Source: Candidatus Velthaea versatilis (lineage in GTDB: Bacteria > Vulcanimicrobiota > Vulcanimicrobiia > Vulcanimicrobiales > Vulcanimicrobiaceae). Taken from it: a stretch of DNA of 37,169 nucleotides. The position numbers and the translations under genes are program-made. Shown in pieces: positions 17,182 through 25,029 of this stretch. The DNA lies in NCBI GenBank assembly GCA_003134035.1, contig PLAE01000085.1, positions 1 through 37,169 on the forward strand. The letters are read 5' to 3'. The notes beneath the pieces are model-generated. The model worked only from the letters and a program-made list of their open reading frames with translations. It was not told the DNA's origin and did not search any database. Every line of letters starts with the position of its first letter. Position 1 is the first letter of the stretch.

Positions 17182-17450
17182 AGATGTCCGATTCGCGATT
17201 CGGCCAACGGGCGAAGCCCATTGACACCGAGTTTGACGAAATGCTCGGTGGCGTAATGTTCGTCGAGGGCCGCCTGATCGGCCCACTGCTCGAAGAGCAC
17301 GAACACGCGCGGATCGTCGTTCGAGCGGCACGCCTCGTAACCGAGGCAGCCGCGTTCTTGCCGCGAGAGTGATGCGAGACGAGCGAGGAGGCCGGCAGCC
17401 TCGTCGGCCTTGTCATTAGGGAACGTGTACGTCACGGCGTTCACGAGCAT
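17160..17450 (-). CDS. ABM-domain protein (antibiotic biosynthesis monooxygenase-like)
   Basis: 96-residue single-domain ferredoxin-like alpha+beta barrel protein. It shows the usual order: first strand VNAVTYTFPNDKADEA, a helix, GCLGYEACRSNDDPRVFVLFEQWADQAALDEH and a final helix HFVKLGVNGLRP. The FxLFEQWxDxxALxxHxxTxHF pattern is diagnostic of the YgiN/ABM group, whose members act on quinones, heme or unknown small oxidants. Its 3' end overlaps the LOG gene by 22 bases. Substrate unknown. A run of 8-base repeats lies just upstream of it and may hold the promoter. Confidence 0.88.
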   Translation of the reverse strand: MLVNAVTYTFPNDKADEAAGLLARLASLSRQERGCLGYEACRSNDDPRVFVLFEQWADQAALDEHYATEHFVKLGVNGLRPLAESRIGHLCTPLLA

Positions 17451-17480
17451 GCGGGTTCCGTTCGCGATGCTCGCCGATTT

Positions 17481-17520
17481 CTCTCGTCCTCTCGTCGTCT
17501 CGTCGTCTCGTCGCCTCGTC
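17481..17520. repeat. Five tandem copies of an 8-bp repeat
   Basis: CTCTCGTC, CTCTCGTC, GTCTCGTC, GTCTCGTC and GCCTCGTC follow each other without gap in the 81-bp space between kamA and the ABM-domain gene. The copies differ only in the first two bases. The space is otherwise featureless. Such a microsatellite may vary in copy number by slippage and would change the spacing of the ABM-LOG promoter. Confidence 0.8.
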
Positions 17521-17531
17521 GTGACCGCCGG

Positions 17532-18911
17532 CTAGGCGAGCGCGCCGATCGGACCGCCCGAGCGGGCGATCGCATCGGCCACCATCTGATCCTGCAGCGC
17601 GGGCGACTGCCAGCGCACCTGCGCCGCGAGCGAGAGCGTGTCGATTGGATCGAAATACAAAAAGAATTTGCCCGGCTTCACGCTGGGCGCCGTATAGACG
17701 GCGATTCCGTTCTCGCGATCGTAATACTCGAAGCTGTGCACGTCGCGCTTGCCGCCGCCGCCCGGCGCATCGCAAATGAAGAGCGGCGTGTTGAAGCCGG
17801 CGGTCGCGCCGCGCACGTGTTTTTCGAGGTCGACCGCGGTTTGAATCGACGTGCGCAGCTCCTCGACGCCCTTGACGAGGTCGTGCATGTAGACGTAGTA
17901 CGGATGCACGTTGACGTATTCGAGCCGCTTGACGAGCGTCGTCATCGTCGCGGCGTCGTCGTTGACGCCGCGGATCAAGACGGTCTGGTTGCGCACGTAG
18001 ATGCCGCGCTCGAACAGCACGCGCATCGCCTTTTGCGTGATCCAGCTAATTTCGTTCGGACTGTTGAAGTGGGTGTGCAGCACCACTTCCTTGCCGCACT
18101 TGCGGCCGCGTTCGACGATCGTGGTGAGCGCGTCGGTCCAGGCGTGATCGGTGAGGATTTTCATCGGCATCACGGCCGGGCCTTTGGTGGCGAAACGCAG
18201 CCGCCGCACGTGCGGAATCGCCAGCAGCGCGTCGCCGATGAGCGCCAGCATCTTGGGCGCTAGCTGGTAGGTGTCGCCGCCTGAAATCACGATGTCTTCG
18301 AGTTCGGGCCGCGCGGCGATGTAGGCGAAGGCGTCCTGCCACTCTTTGGGCGTTTTGGCCAAGCGCGCTTTGTGATCGACTTCCTCGGTGTCGGGTCCGA
18401 TGGCGTACGACCGCGTGCAGAACCGGCAGTAGACCGGGCATGTATTGAGCGGCAGAAAGAGCGCCTTGTCGATATAACGGTGGATCAAGCCGGGGACCGG
18501 CGAGTCATCTTGCTCGTGCAGCGAATCGAACGTCAGGCGCGGATGGTCGGACAGCAACTGTGAGGCGACCGGGATGAATTGCCGGCGAATCGGATCTTCG
18601 TAGGGCCGGTTCCAGTCGATGGAGGCGATCAGATAGGGCGAAACGCGCACCGCCATCGGCGCGCGCCGGAAGCCTTCGCGCGCATCGTCGAAGAACGACG
18701 GCGGCACGAGATCGACGATGGTTTCAAGCAGTTCCTCGGGCGTCTTGATCGACTGGCGGCCCTGCCAAATGTGGTCCAGGAACGTCGCTTCGTCGACGCC
18801 GGCATAGGCCGGGATCGCGCGCCAAAACTCGCCTTCGCGCAGGTTGCGATAGGCCAGCGTGGCCGGGTCGACCGGGGGTTTGACGGCGTGCTGCATGTCG
18901 ATCGTTTCCAT
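17532..18911 (-). CDS. kamA: Lysine 2,3-aminomutase (KamA family radical SAM enzyme)
   Basis: 459-residue radical SAM/PLP enzyme interconverting L-lysine and L-beta-lysine. The cluster motif is C158-x3-C162-x2-C165 (NTCPVYCRFCTR). The PLP-binding lysine is K388 in DAPGGGGK. SGGDT (210-214) binds SAM/PLP. Two acidic residues, D318 (RGVNDD) and D344 (YMHDL), fall where the clostridial enzyme uses two Asp to bind the lysine side-chain amino group, which supports lysine over glutamate as substrate. The N-terminal part is somewhat longer than in clostridial KamA (about 416 residues). It lies 16 bp after kdd in an apparent AsnC-kdd-kamA operon, pointing to lysine degradation rather than osmolyte synthesis. 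Confidence 0.9.
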   Translation of the reverse strand: METIDMQHAVKPPVDPATLAYRNLREGEFWRAIPAYAGVDEATFLDHIWQGRQSIKTPEELLETIVDLVPPSFFDDAREGFRRAPMAVRVSPYLIASIDWNRPYEDPIRRQFIPVASQLLSDHPRLTFDSLHEQDDSPVPGLIHRYIDKALFLPLNTCPVYCRFCTRSYAIGPDTEEVDHKARLAKTPKEWQDAFAYIAARPELEDIVISGGDTYQLAPKMLALIGDALLAIPHVRRLRFATKGPAVMPMKILTDHAWTDALTTIVERGRKCGKEVVLHTHFNSPNEISWITQKAMRVLFERGIYVRNQTVLIRGVNDDAATMTTLVKRLEYVNVHPYYVYMHDLVKGVEELRTSIQTAVDLEKHVRGATAGFNTPLFICDAPGGGGKRDVHSFEYYDRENGIAVYTAPSVKPGKFFLYFDPIDTLSLAAQVRWQSPALQDQMVADAIARSGGPIGALA

Positions 18912-18927
18912 TCCGAGCCAGTCTCTT

Positions 18928-19989
18928 TCAAACCGCCGCGGGCGCGTAGCGTTGCGTGAAGTACGCCAGAACCGGCGGATGGTCGCGCAGCGTCTGCAGC
19001 GCGGTCGCGGCGTGGCCCTTGGTGTAGCCGTTGCCGACGATCATCGTGACGTCTTTGGCGGCGCCTTCGGCGCCCAGGGCCGCGGCGGTGAACGACGTGC
19101 TCATCGAAAAGAAATACACCGTTCCCTCGTCGCGCGCGCACAGGATCGATGCGAGTTCCGTACCCGGAACATTGACGCAGTTGACGACCAGATCGGCAAG
19201 TCCGGGCAAGTGCGCCGACACCGCAGCCGTCGTCGCCAGCGCGTCGCGCGCGTCGGCCTCGACGAGATGGTCGGCATAACCGTGCGCCAGCAGCAGCCGC
19301 GCCGCGGGCGTGCTTGCGTCGGGGACGACACCGATGATGCGCCCGCCGGTGCCGACGCGCCGGCGGGCTTGCACGCATGACAGAAGTCCGGACTTGCCGT
19401 CGGCGCCGATGACGCACACCGCGTTTCCCCGTTGGGCCAGCCGCGCGATCTGCGCCGGCGCGCCCGCGACGTCGAGCACCGCTAGCGCGACGTCGACGGG
19501 CATGTCGGCCGGCAGCCGGGCATAGAGGCCGGTCTCGAAAAGGATCGCGCTGCCTTCGATTCGCACGCGCCCGGTCGCGACGTCGACGCCGAGCAGTGCG
19601 TCGATCTTGAGGGGCGTGAGGGTCAGCGACACCAGCGACGCGATCCGGTCGCCGACCGCGATATCGCCGCGCGCGCGCAGGTCCGCGCCGATCGCCGCGA
19701 CGCGGCCCACAAACATGCCGCCGCTGCCGGTCACCGCGTTGTGCTGTTTGCCGCGTTGCGCGACGGTCGCCCGGATATGCTCGCCGATCGCCCGCGGGTC
19801 GTGCGCACACACGTCGGATATTTGCTTGAACGACGCCGAATCGATGTTGAGAACCTCGACGGCGCAGAGGATCTCGTTGGACAGCGGCACCGGCGTATTA
19901 TCGAGCTGCCAAGCGGCTTGCGGGAGACTGCCCGCCGGCCGCACAACGCGATGACTGCCCAGCCGGCAGCCGGTGTCGGTCCCGTTCAT
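18928..19989 (-). CDS. kdd: L-erythro-3,5-diaminohexanoate dehydrogenase
   Basis: 353-residue NAD-dependent dehydrogenase of the lysine fermentation pathway: oxidative deamination of L-erythro-3,5-diaminohexanoate to 5-amino-3-oxohexanoate. Hallmarks are the N-terminal HRVVxPxGxLPQxAWxLDN, the conserved NSVTGSGGMFVGRV-type stretch (here NAVTGSGGMFVGRV, 84-97), and the nucleotide-binding loop VIGADGKSGLL with Gly-rich turn near 190-200. VVNCVNVPGTELAS and YFFSMSTSFTAAALGAEG are also typical. Its ATG overlaps the AsnC stop (ATGA), and kamA follows after 16 bp. The intermediate step (KamDE, beta-lysine 5,6-aminomutase) and the later Kce/Kal enzymes are not in this window. Confidence 0.9.
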   Translation of the reverse strand: MNGTDTGCRLGSHRVVRPAGSLPQAAWQLDNTPVPLSNEILCAVEVLNIDSASFKQISDVCAHDPRAIGEHIRATVAQRGKQHNAVTGSGGMFVGRVAAIGADLRARGDIAVGDRIASLVSLTLTPLKIDALLGVDVATGRVRIEGSAILFETGLYARLPADMPVDVALAVLDVAGAPAQIARLAQRGNAVCVIGADGKSGLLSCVQARRRVGTGGRIIGVVPDASTPAARLLLAHGYADHLVEADARDALATTAAVSAHLPGLADLVVNCVNVPGTELASILCARDEGTVYFFSMSTSFTAAALGAEGAAKDVTMIVGNGYTKGHAATALQTLRDHPPVLAYFTQRYAPAAV

Positions 19990-20471
19990 AAGGTGAGCGA
20001 CGGATGCTCGACGACGACGACCCCCGGCCGCTCGAAGGGCGTTGAAAGCACGATCGTGGTCTGGGTCCGGGCGATGCCGGGAATGCGCTTCACTCGCGAG
20101 AGAAAGTCGTCCAGGTGAGCCGTGGAACGCGTTGCTACTTTGAGCAGAAAGGTCTCGTCGCCGGCCACGCTGTGCATTTCGAGCACCTCGGGGAGCGTCG
20201 CGATCTGGGCCGTAAATTCATCGTATGTCTTTTCGGGCGCTGTAATCACCCCAACGAAGGCCATCAGTTCGTACCCCAAACGGCGGTTATCGACCTGAGC
20301 GGCATAGCCGCGAAGGTAACCCCGGCTTTCGAGCCGCTTGACGCGCTCATGCACCGCCGGCGCTTTCAAACCGACGATCGTTCCGAGTTCGGCAAACGTC
20401 GAGCGGGCGTTCCGCTGCAACGCTTCGACGAGCTGGAGGTCCAGTTGATCAAGCTCCGGATGCGCGATCAT
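19986..20471 (-). CDS. Lrp/AsnC-family regulator, likely lysine-responsive
   Basis: 161-residue feast/famine regulator. The N-terminal winged helix-turn-helix (about 8-55) reads LDLQLVEALQRNARSTFAEL then VGLKAPAVHERVKRLESRG. The C-terminal RAM/ACT-like domain (about 70-150) contains VLEMHSVAGDETFLLKV, the Gly-Asp ligand loop of the family. I start it at 20471 (preceded by AGAAGGGA) rather than at the longer 20606 frame, which would add 45 basic residues with no match to the family. It is coupled to kdd by ATGA, so it most likely controls the kdd-kamA genes in response to lysine or a degradation product. Confidence 0.9.
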   Translation of the reverse strand: MIAHPELDQLDLQLVEALQRNARSTFAELGTIVGLKAPAVHERVKRLESRGYLRGYAAQVDNRRLGYELMAFVGVITAPEKTYDEFTAQIATLPEVLEMHSVAGDETFLLKVATRSTAHLDDFLSRVKRIPGIARTQTTIVLSTPFERPGVVVVEHPSLTL

Positions 20472-20501
20472 CGTTGAGCAGTCCCTTCTTCGCAGGTGAT
20501 A

Positions 20502-20534
20502 AATTCGGGGTAAACACAAAAATAGCCTCGAATT
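20502..20534. promoter_or_regulatory. Inverted repeat in the AsnC/SBP divergent promoter
   Basis: AATTCGGGG (20502-20510) and CCTCGAATT (20526-20534) pair at eight of nine positions around a 15-base A-rich centre (GTAAACACAAAAATAG region). The region is much richer in A+T than the coding DNA and lies between the divergent starts at 20471 and 20597. Position and symmetry suit an operator of the AsnC-type regulator. Base-level boundaries are uncertain. Confidence 0.45.
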
Positions 20535-20596
20535 ATTCATCGGGGATGGCAAATGTGAGCGGGACCGCCGATCACCCGGCGGAACGCTCAAATCCG

Positions 20597-22225
20597 ATGC
20601 GCCCATTCGGTATCGAGCGCCGCCTTTTCTGCGTGTTCGGCATTATCGTGACCCTGGCGGGCTGCGGGCAGCCCGAACCGAGGGGCGAAGCGCCCGCGAC
20701 GACGGTTCGCTTCGATCTGCCGGCCGATCCGGGCACCCTCGATCCGCTCTTCGCGCATGTCGATGCCAACAGCGTCGAGGGTCAAGTCGCGCGGCTGGCC
20801 TTCGAGCCGTTCATCGATATCGATGCGGGGGGCCGTTCGATCCCGGTGCTCCTGCGGCGGATTCCGACAGTCGCCAACGGCGATCTCTCGCATGACGGGC
20901 GCGTCATCACCTACCGGCTGCGGCGCGACGTCCACTGGCAAGACGGGCCGCCCGTCACCGCAAGCGACGTGCTCTTCACGCTCGGCGCGATCGTCGACAC
21001 GCGCAATCCGGTCCGCTCGCGCGAAGGTTACGATCGGATCGTGAAGGCCGAGCGGATCGACGACTACACCGTGCGCATCACGCTGCGTTCGCCGTGGGCG
21101 CCGGCCGTCGCCACGATTTTCAGTTACGGCTCGGCGCCGCAGTACGTGCTGCCCGCGCATCTCTTGCGCGGGCACGAGAATCTCGCGCAAGACGCCTTTG
21201 GCGCGCATCCGGTCGGCGACGGACCGTACCGCTTCGTGCGCTGGGATCGCGGCGAGCGTCTCATCTACGCTGCGAATCCGACGTATTGGCGCGGCCGGCC
21301 GCGGGCGGCGCGCTTGGAACTGCATATCGTTCCCGACCCGGGCACGAATTTGACGCTTTTGCGCAGCGGTTCGATCGATTGGAATCTCATCGCGCCCGCG
21401 CAGCAGGCCGCACTCGCCGATCAGCGCGATCTCGCGTATGCCGTCGCGCCGCTCGCGCTCGTCGCGGGGATCGCGATCAACACGACGCATCCGCCGCTCA
21501 ACGATGTGCGCGTGCGCCGGGCGCTGGCCGCGTCGATTGATCGCGCCGGCATTAGCCGCAAAATTACGTACGGGCGGTACCCGCCGATCGATACCGCGCA
21601 GCCGCTCACGTCGTGGGCCCACGATCCCGGCGCGCATCTTCCGCGCTACGATCCCGCGGCCGCCGACGCGTTGCTCGATGCCGCCGGCTGGAAGCGCGGA
21701 CCGGACGGGATGCGCGCGCGCGCCGGGCGCAGCTTGGCGTTCACCTACGTCCAATTTCCGGAAACGACGACCGGCGTGCGGGTCGCGACCGTCGTGCAAA
21801 GCGAACTTGCCGCGCGCGGTATCGCGATCACGATCAAGTCGATCTCGAATGCCCAGCTCTTTTTGCCCGCCGCGCAAGGCGGCACGCTCGCGCGAGGTGC
21901 CTTTGATTTGGCCTACGTGCCGTGGCCGATGGGTGCCGATCCCGACGACAGCTTTCTTTTGAGCTGCGCGGGAGCGGCAAATTACATGCGCTGGTGCGAT
22001 CCGACCCTCGACGTGCTCGAACGCGCGGCGATCGGCACGCCCGACCGGGTCGGTCGAGCTTGGCTCTACGCGCGCATCGCGCGGCGTGTTGCCGCCGCCG
22101 TGCCGATCATCTATCTGTTCAATCCAGCCTACGTGTACGCATACCGGCAGCGCCTGCACGGCTTCGCTCCGAACGCGTTTTTGCCGACTTGGAATGCCGA
22201 CGCCTGGACGATGGCCGGCAAGTGA
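20597..22225 (+). CDS. Peptide/nickel-type ABC substrate-binding lipoprotein (SBP family 5)
   Basis: 542-residue solute-binding lipoprotein of the DppA/OppA family. The start at 20597 gives a lipoprotein signal MRPFGIERRLFCVFGIIVTL-AGC with acylated Cys23; earlier in-frame starts (20474, 20546) would put an implausible tail in front of it. The mature part opens with a first lobe strand FDLPADPGTLDPLFA (family pattern), has the SBP_bac_5 signature YRLRRDVHWQDGPPVTASDVLFT, and a later RRALAASIDRAGI helix. C-terminal WNADAWTM also fits. No permease or ATPase gene is adjacent; only a small membrane protein is coupled downstream (GTGA overlap). Divergent from the lysine operon, so it may import peptides, but that link is inference. 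Confidence 0.88.
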   Translation: MRPFGIERRLFCVFGIIVTLAGCGQPEPRGEAPATTVRFDLPADPGTLDPLFAHVDANSVEGQVARLAFEPFIDIDAGGRSIPVLLRRIPTVANGDLSHDGRVITYRLRRDVHWQDGPPVTASDVLFTLGAIVDTRNPVRSREGYDRIVKAERIDDYTVRITLRSPWAPAVATIFSYGSAPQYVLPAHLLRGHENLAQDAFGAHPVGDGPYRFVRWDRGERLIYAANPTYWRGRPRAARLELHIVPDPGTNLTLLRSGSIDWNLIAPAQQAALADQRDLAYAVAPLALVAGIAINTTHPPLNDVRVRRALAASIDRAGISRKITYGRYPPIDTAQPLTSWAHDPGAHLPRYDPAAADALLDAAGWKRGPDGMRARAGRSLAFTYVQFPETTTGVRVATVVQSELAARGIAITIKSISNAQLFLPAAQGGTLARGAFDLAYVPWPMGADPDDSFLLSCAGAANYMRWCDPTLDVLERAAIGTPDRVGRAWLYARIARRVAAAVPIIYLFNPAYVYAYRQRLHGFAPNAFLPTWNADAWTMAGK

Positions 22226-22485
22226 ACGGCGATCTCTTGGGCGGGTACGCCTACGAATTGGCCGGACTCGTCTTTTATGTGTTCTTTTTGTCGATGGTGC
22301 GCAAGCGCGGCGCCGCGCGTTACTCGCAGCGGACGCGCGTGCTCACGATCGTCGCCGCGATCGGCCTCGTCGGCGTGGTGCCCTTTCATCTCGCCGGCAA
22401 CCGCGCGGCGGTCGGGATCCTGGTCCTGCTGGCCGCAGCGTCGCTCGTTTCGGCGACGTCCGACGCGCGCGCCAAACCTCGTTGA
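22222..22485 (+). CDS. Small integral membrane protein, function unknown
   Basis: 87-residue ORF starting at a GTG that overlaps the stop of the lipoprotein gene (GTGA). The chain has a first membrane segment (about 9-25, ELAGLVFYVFFLSMV), a short basic loop (RKRGAARYSQR), then two more hydrophobic stretches (about 36-52 and 59-77) and a charged tail. The strict overlap with the upstream gene is the best sign that it is real. I do not recognise the family, and a role as transport accessory is only suggested by position. Confidence 0.65.
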   Translation: MNGDLLGGYAYELAGLVFYVFFLSMVRKRGAARYSQRTRVLTIVAAIGLVGVVPFHLAGNRAAVGILVLLAAASLVSATSDARAKPR

Positions 22486-22490
22486 CCGCG

Positions 22491-22538
22491 GCTTGCGGCG
22501 AAGCCGCAAACGCCACGGATTCGACGCAGTCGAATCCT
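22491..22538. repeat. Intergenic palindromic repeat, copy A
   Basis: Two adjoining hairpins fill the gap between two convergent genes: TTGCGGC-GAA-GCCGCAA and GATTCGAC-GCA-GTCGAATC. The core ACGGATTCGACGCAGT (22515-22530) recurs exactly at 25087-25102, with further similarity in the preceding 25 bases. Neither hairpin is followed by a T-tract, so it is not a classical terminator, though it may serve both converging genes. Confidence 0.65.
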
Positions 22539-22539
22539 G

Positions 22540-22932
22540 TTAGCGGTACGTTACGCCGTCGAGTTCGACGTAGCCCGGGGGGTGCGTGCCGCGGTCGGTG
22601 TGGTGCGTCCAATGCACGCCGTCACGCCCGGACCCGTCGTAGTAGTACTCGCCGCGCACGACGGTTTGCTCGCCGTCGCGGATCGGGAAATTGCCCATGA
22701 CGTCGACGTTGGCGTCGATCGTCACGCGGCCGGCGCCGTCGGCTGCGACGACGAAGATGCGGTGCGTGCCGCTGCGCGAGCGGCGCAGCCGGCTCACGCG
22801 CACGACGGTGCCGCACACGGTCACCTCGCTGCGATCAGCATGCGCCTGGCGCACGGAGCGAAAAGCGGCGGGATCGCAGCGATCCGCGGTCGTCCTTGCA
22901 GCCGGGGTGCAGGCGCTTGCCACCACCGCCAA
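22540..22932 (-). CDS. DUF3465-family exported small protein (probable lipoprotein)
   Basis: About 130 residues with an OB-fold-like pattern: VTVCGTVVRVSRL, then HRIFVVAADGAGRVTIDANVD, PIRDGEQTVVRGEYYYD and the family ending VHWTHHTDRGTHPPGYVELDGV. The WTHH..HP.G motif is typical of DUF3465, a family of unknown function. The given start is a TTG; however, the frame stays open upstream to a CTG at 22965 that would give a complete lipoprotein-like leader (LRARTALAALCLAVVASAC), immediately after the stop of the preceding gene. The leader reading is chemically convincing, so the true start may be that rare CTG. Likely periplasmic. Confidence 0.75.
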   Translation of the reverse strand: MAVVASACTPAARTTADRCDPAAFRSVRQAHADRSEVTVCGTVVRVSRLRRSRSGTHRIFVVAADGAGRVTIDANVDVMGNFPIRDGEQTVVRGEYYYDGSGRDGVHWTHHTDRGTHPPGYVELDGVTYR

Positions 22933-22965
22933 GCACAGGGCGGCGAGCGCCGTCCGCGCGCGCAG

Positions 22966-23211
22966 CTACTGGTCCCGTTCGTCGCGTTTCCGGGCGTCTT
23001 TCGCCAGCAGGGCCGCCAACTCGCGATCCATGTCGTCCTTATCGACGACCAGCCGCAGCGGAGGCCGAGCCGCCGCCGCCGGCGTTCGTGGAGTGCGCGG
23101 AGCGGCGGGTTTGCGGGTCCTGGCCGGGCGGAAACGGCGCGCTTCGGCCATGAGGATCGGGATGACGATCGCCGCGAGCAAGGCGAACACGATGACCGCG
23201 CGCATCGTCAT
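22966..23211 (-). CDS. Small single-pass membrane protein, function unknown
   Basis: 81-residue ORF with one N-terminal hydrophobic helix (about 3-22, MRAVIVFALLAAIVIPILMA), a basic Pro/Ala/Arg linker (about 25-52) and a charged, probably helical C-terminus (DKDDMDRELAALLAKDARKRD). The segregation of charges looks like a real protein rather than a shadow frame. It directly precedes the DUF3465 gene, whose open frame continues right after this stop, so the two are probably cotranscribed. No family recognised. Confidence 0.6.
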   Translation of the reverse strand: MTMRAVIVFALLAAIVIPILMAEARRFRPARTRKPAAPRTPRTPAAAARPPLRLVVDKDDMDRELAALLAKDARKRDERDQ

Positions 23212-23588
23212 CGGCGGTCTCCGGAGTCTGCAGCAGGCCTACTTGCATGCTGTCGGCAGTCGTGAGGGGGAACGCGGTCCCAAGGCAATGTCGTACCCTT
23301 CGTAGTGTGACGAGTGCGCGGCGCGCCGCGCGGGCGCCGCAGAACGGCGGATGTGCGAGTATTCCGTCGGCTCCGAATCCCGACCTGGGGCGGCGCCCGG
23401 CGAAGGCTCCGCGCGTGACGATTTCGAATGGCGTACAACCTTTGTTCTTTTAGTGAAATCTGCACCGGCTGGTCCCTCAAATAAACCGAGGAATTCGGCT
23501 ATGGGCTGCTAACCATGCAGCGTTCTGCCCGGGTTTGCGCTTTGTGCGATTGCGGTCGGAGCACGTTGAAGGGGAACGAATACACGAT
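23212..23588 (+). promoter_or_regulatory. Non-coding region upstream of glnA
   Basis: About 375 bp without a credible gene. The first half is G+C-rich with a strong self-complementary stretch (GCGCGGCGCGCCGCGC). The second half (about 23420-23500) turns A+T-rich (CCTTTGTTCTTTTAGTGAAA, then CTCAAATAAACC) and likely carries the glnA promoter and a leader of roughly 100 bases. I do not see a recognisable glutamine riboswitch or a clear sigma-54 site. The region ends with AAGGGGA, the probable ribosome-binding site of glnA. Confidence 0.4.
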
Positions 23589-25022
23589 ATGACGACGACC
23601 AACTTACGAGACTTCCTGGAGCTGCCGTACGGTGAGCTGGAAGAGCTGAACTTGGAAGCGAAAGAAGAGCGCAAAAACCGCGTTGCGATACACAAGCTCC
23701 AAGAGAAGCGGCTCAAGTATTTGGCCGATGAGAAGCGGATCAAAGCCGTCACGCTGCTCTTCAGCGACCTTGAAGGCCGCCTCCACATGCTTGATTACGA
23801 CAAGAAATTTCTGGTCAAGTCAAGCGACAATCTCACCTTTGACGGCTCGTCGATTCGCGGCTTCACGCTCCAGAAAGAAAGCGACCTGCGGCTCTTCATC
23901 GACTGGAGCGCGTTCTATTGGACGCCGGCCGACGTGTTCGGGTCCGGCAAAGTGCTTGTCTTCGGCGAAGTGATCGATAAGGACGGATCGCCGTTCGCCG
24001 CGGACATGCGCGGCATGCTCAAGAAATTCTCGAACGAGCACTACGCCAAGAACGGCTACACGCTCAACGCCGCCAACGAGATCGAGGGTTTCGTTTTCAA
24101 AGGTATCGATGCCGAACAGTCCTTCTACGAAACGCACAAATTCGATTACGTCAACACCGGCGGGTACTATCATTCCCTGCCCGGCGATCCGCTGCGCACG
24201 TTCATCGATACCGTCGCCGAAGTCCAGCGCGCGATGGGTTTCGAGAACGAGAAGGATCATCCCGAAGTCGCTCCGTCGCAATTCGAGATCAACTACAATT
24301 ACGGCGAGGTAACCGCGGGAGCCGATACGATTCAGCTTTACAAGCTGATTTGCCGTCAGGTCGCGACCAACATGGGCTTGACCGCCTCGTTCCTGCCCAA
24401 GCCCGTCGTCGGCGTGAACGGCAGCGGCATGCATACGAACGTCTCCGTTACCAAGGACGGCAAGAATATCTTCTGGGATGCACAGGGCGAAGAGAAGCTT
24501 AGTGAGTTCGGCTGGCAGTTCATCGACCGCATTCTCACGCGCGGGCTAGACACGTGCTTGATTTTCAACGCCAGCGTCAACGCGTACCGCCGGCTCGATC
24601 CGCACTTCGAGGCGCCTAATCAAATCAAGGCGTCGGCCGTTGACCGCGGTTCGATGGTCCGCGTTCCGATCGGCAACGAGAAGAGCGCACGCGTCGAAGT
24701 GCGCTCGGTCGGACCGGATGCGAACCCCTACATGGTGCTGCTTTCGGTGTTCAAGACGGGCCTCGAGGGCTCGATCAGCTCCGAGCCCAACCTGCGTCAA
24801 GCCGATAAGTACCTGCCCGACAACGTCTACGACGCGCTCGAGTATTTCCGCAAATCTGACTGGACCACGACGCTGCTCGGCGAGGACGTCAAAGGCCGCT
24901 ATGCCGACCTCAAACAAGGCAGCGCCGACCGTTGCCCGCGCCTCCTCGGCACATTCGTTAAACCGGAAGAAGTGCAATACCACCACGAAGTCTATAACCA
25001 GTACCTTTGGAACCTCTTCTAG
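23589..25022 (+). CDS. glnA: Type I glutamine synthetase
   Basis: 477-residue enzyme joining ammonia to glutamate with ATP, the main entry of ammonium. The ATG at 23589 follows GAAGGGGA; the TTG at 23535 would add 18 unlike residues. The beta-grasp domain has FDGSSIRGF (84-92); the catalytic domain has NEIEGF (163-168), EVAPSQFEI (226-234), NGSGMH (277-282) and ASAVDRGSMVRVPIG (348-362). The six-residue spacing between E226 and E233 is that of GSI-alpha enzymes, and the adenylylation loop KNLYDLP of GSI-beta is absent, so control by adenylylation is unlikely. Odd: the usual MHxH is MHTN, with Asn284 in place of the second His. A palindromic hairpin follows the stop by 7 bases. Confidence 0.93.
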   Translation: MTTTNLRDFLELPYGELEELNLEAKEERKNRVAIHKLQEKRLKYLADEKRIKAVTLLFSDLEGRLHMLDYDKKFLVKSSDNLTFDGSSIRGFTLQKESDLRLFIDWSAFYWTPADVFGSGKVLVFGEVIDKDGSPFAADMRGMLKKFSNEHYAKNGYTLNAANEIEGFVFKGIDAEQSFYETHKFDYVNTGGYYHSLPGDPLRTFIDTVAEVQRAMGFENEKDHPEVAPSQFEINYNYGEVTAGADTIQLYKLICRQVATNMGLTASFLPKPVVGVNGSGMHTNVSVTKDGKNIFWDAQGEEKLSEFGWQFIDRILTRGLDTCLIFNASVNAYRRLDPHFEAPNQIKASAVDRGSMVRVPIGNEKSARVEVRSVGPDANPYMVLLSVFKTGLEGSISSEPNLRQADKYLPDNVYDALEYFRKSDWTTTLLGEDVKGRYADLKQGSADRCPRLLGTFVKPEEVQYHHEVYNQYLWNLF

Positions 25023-25029
25023 CCTAGGA

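Noticed and set aside
17182-17331. Upstream extension of the LOG protein
   Set aside because: Arg-rich and wholly inside the ABM-domain gene; LOG proteins begin just before the CVFCGSS strand.
20472-20606. Upstream extension of the AsnC regulator
   Set aside because: Adds 45 residues absent from the family; the ATG at 20471 has a good ribosome-binding site and the right N-terminus.
23247-23453. 68-codon plus-strand ORF upstream of glnA
   Set aside because: Arg/Ala-rich composition without motif or ribosome-binding site; better seen as part of the non-coding leader.
23212-23588. Glutamine riboswitch or sigma-54 promoter before glnA
   Set aside because: No recognisable glnA-RNA core and no GG-N10-GC spacing could be seen.
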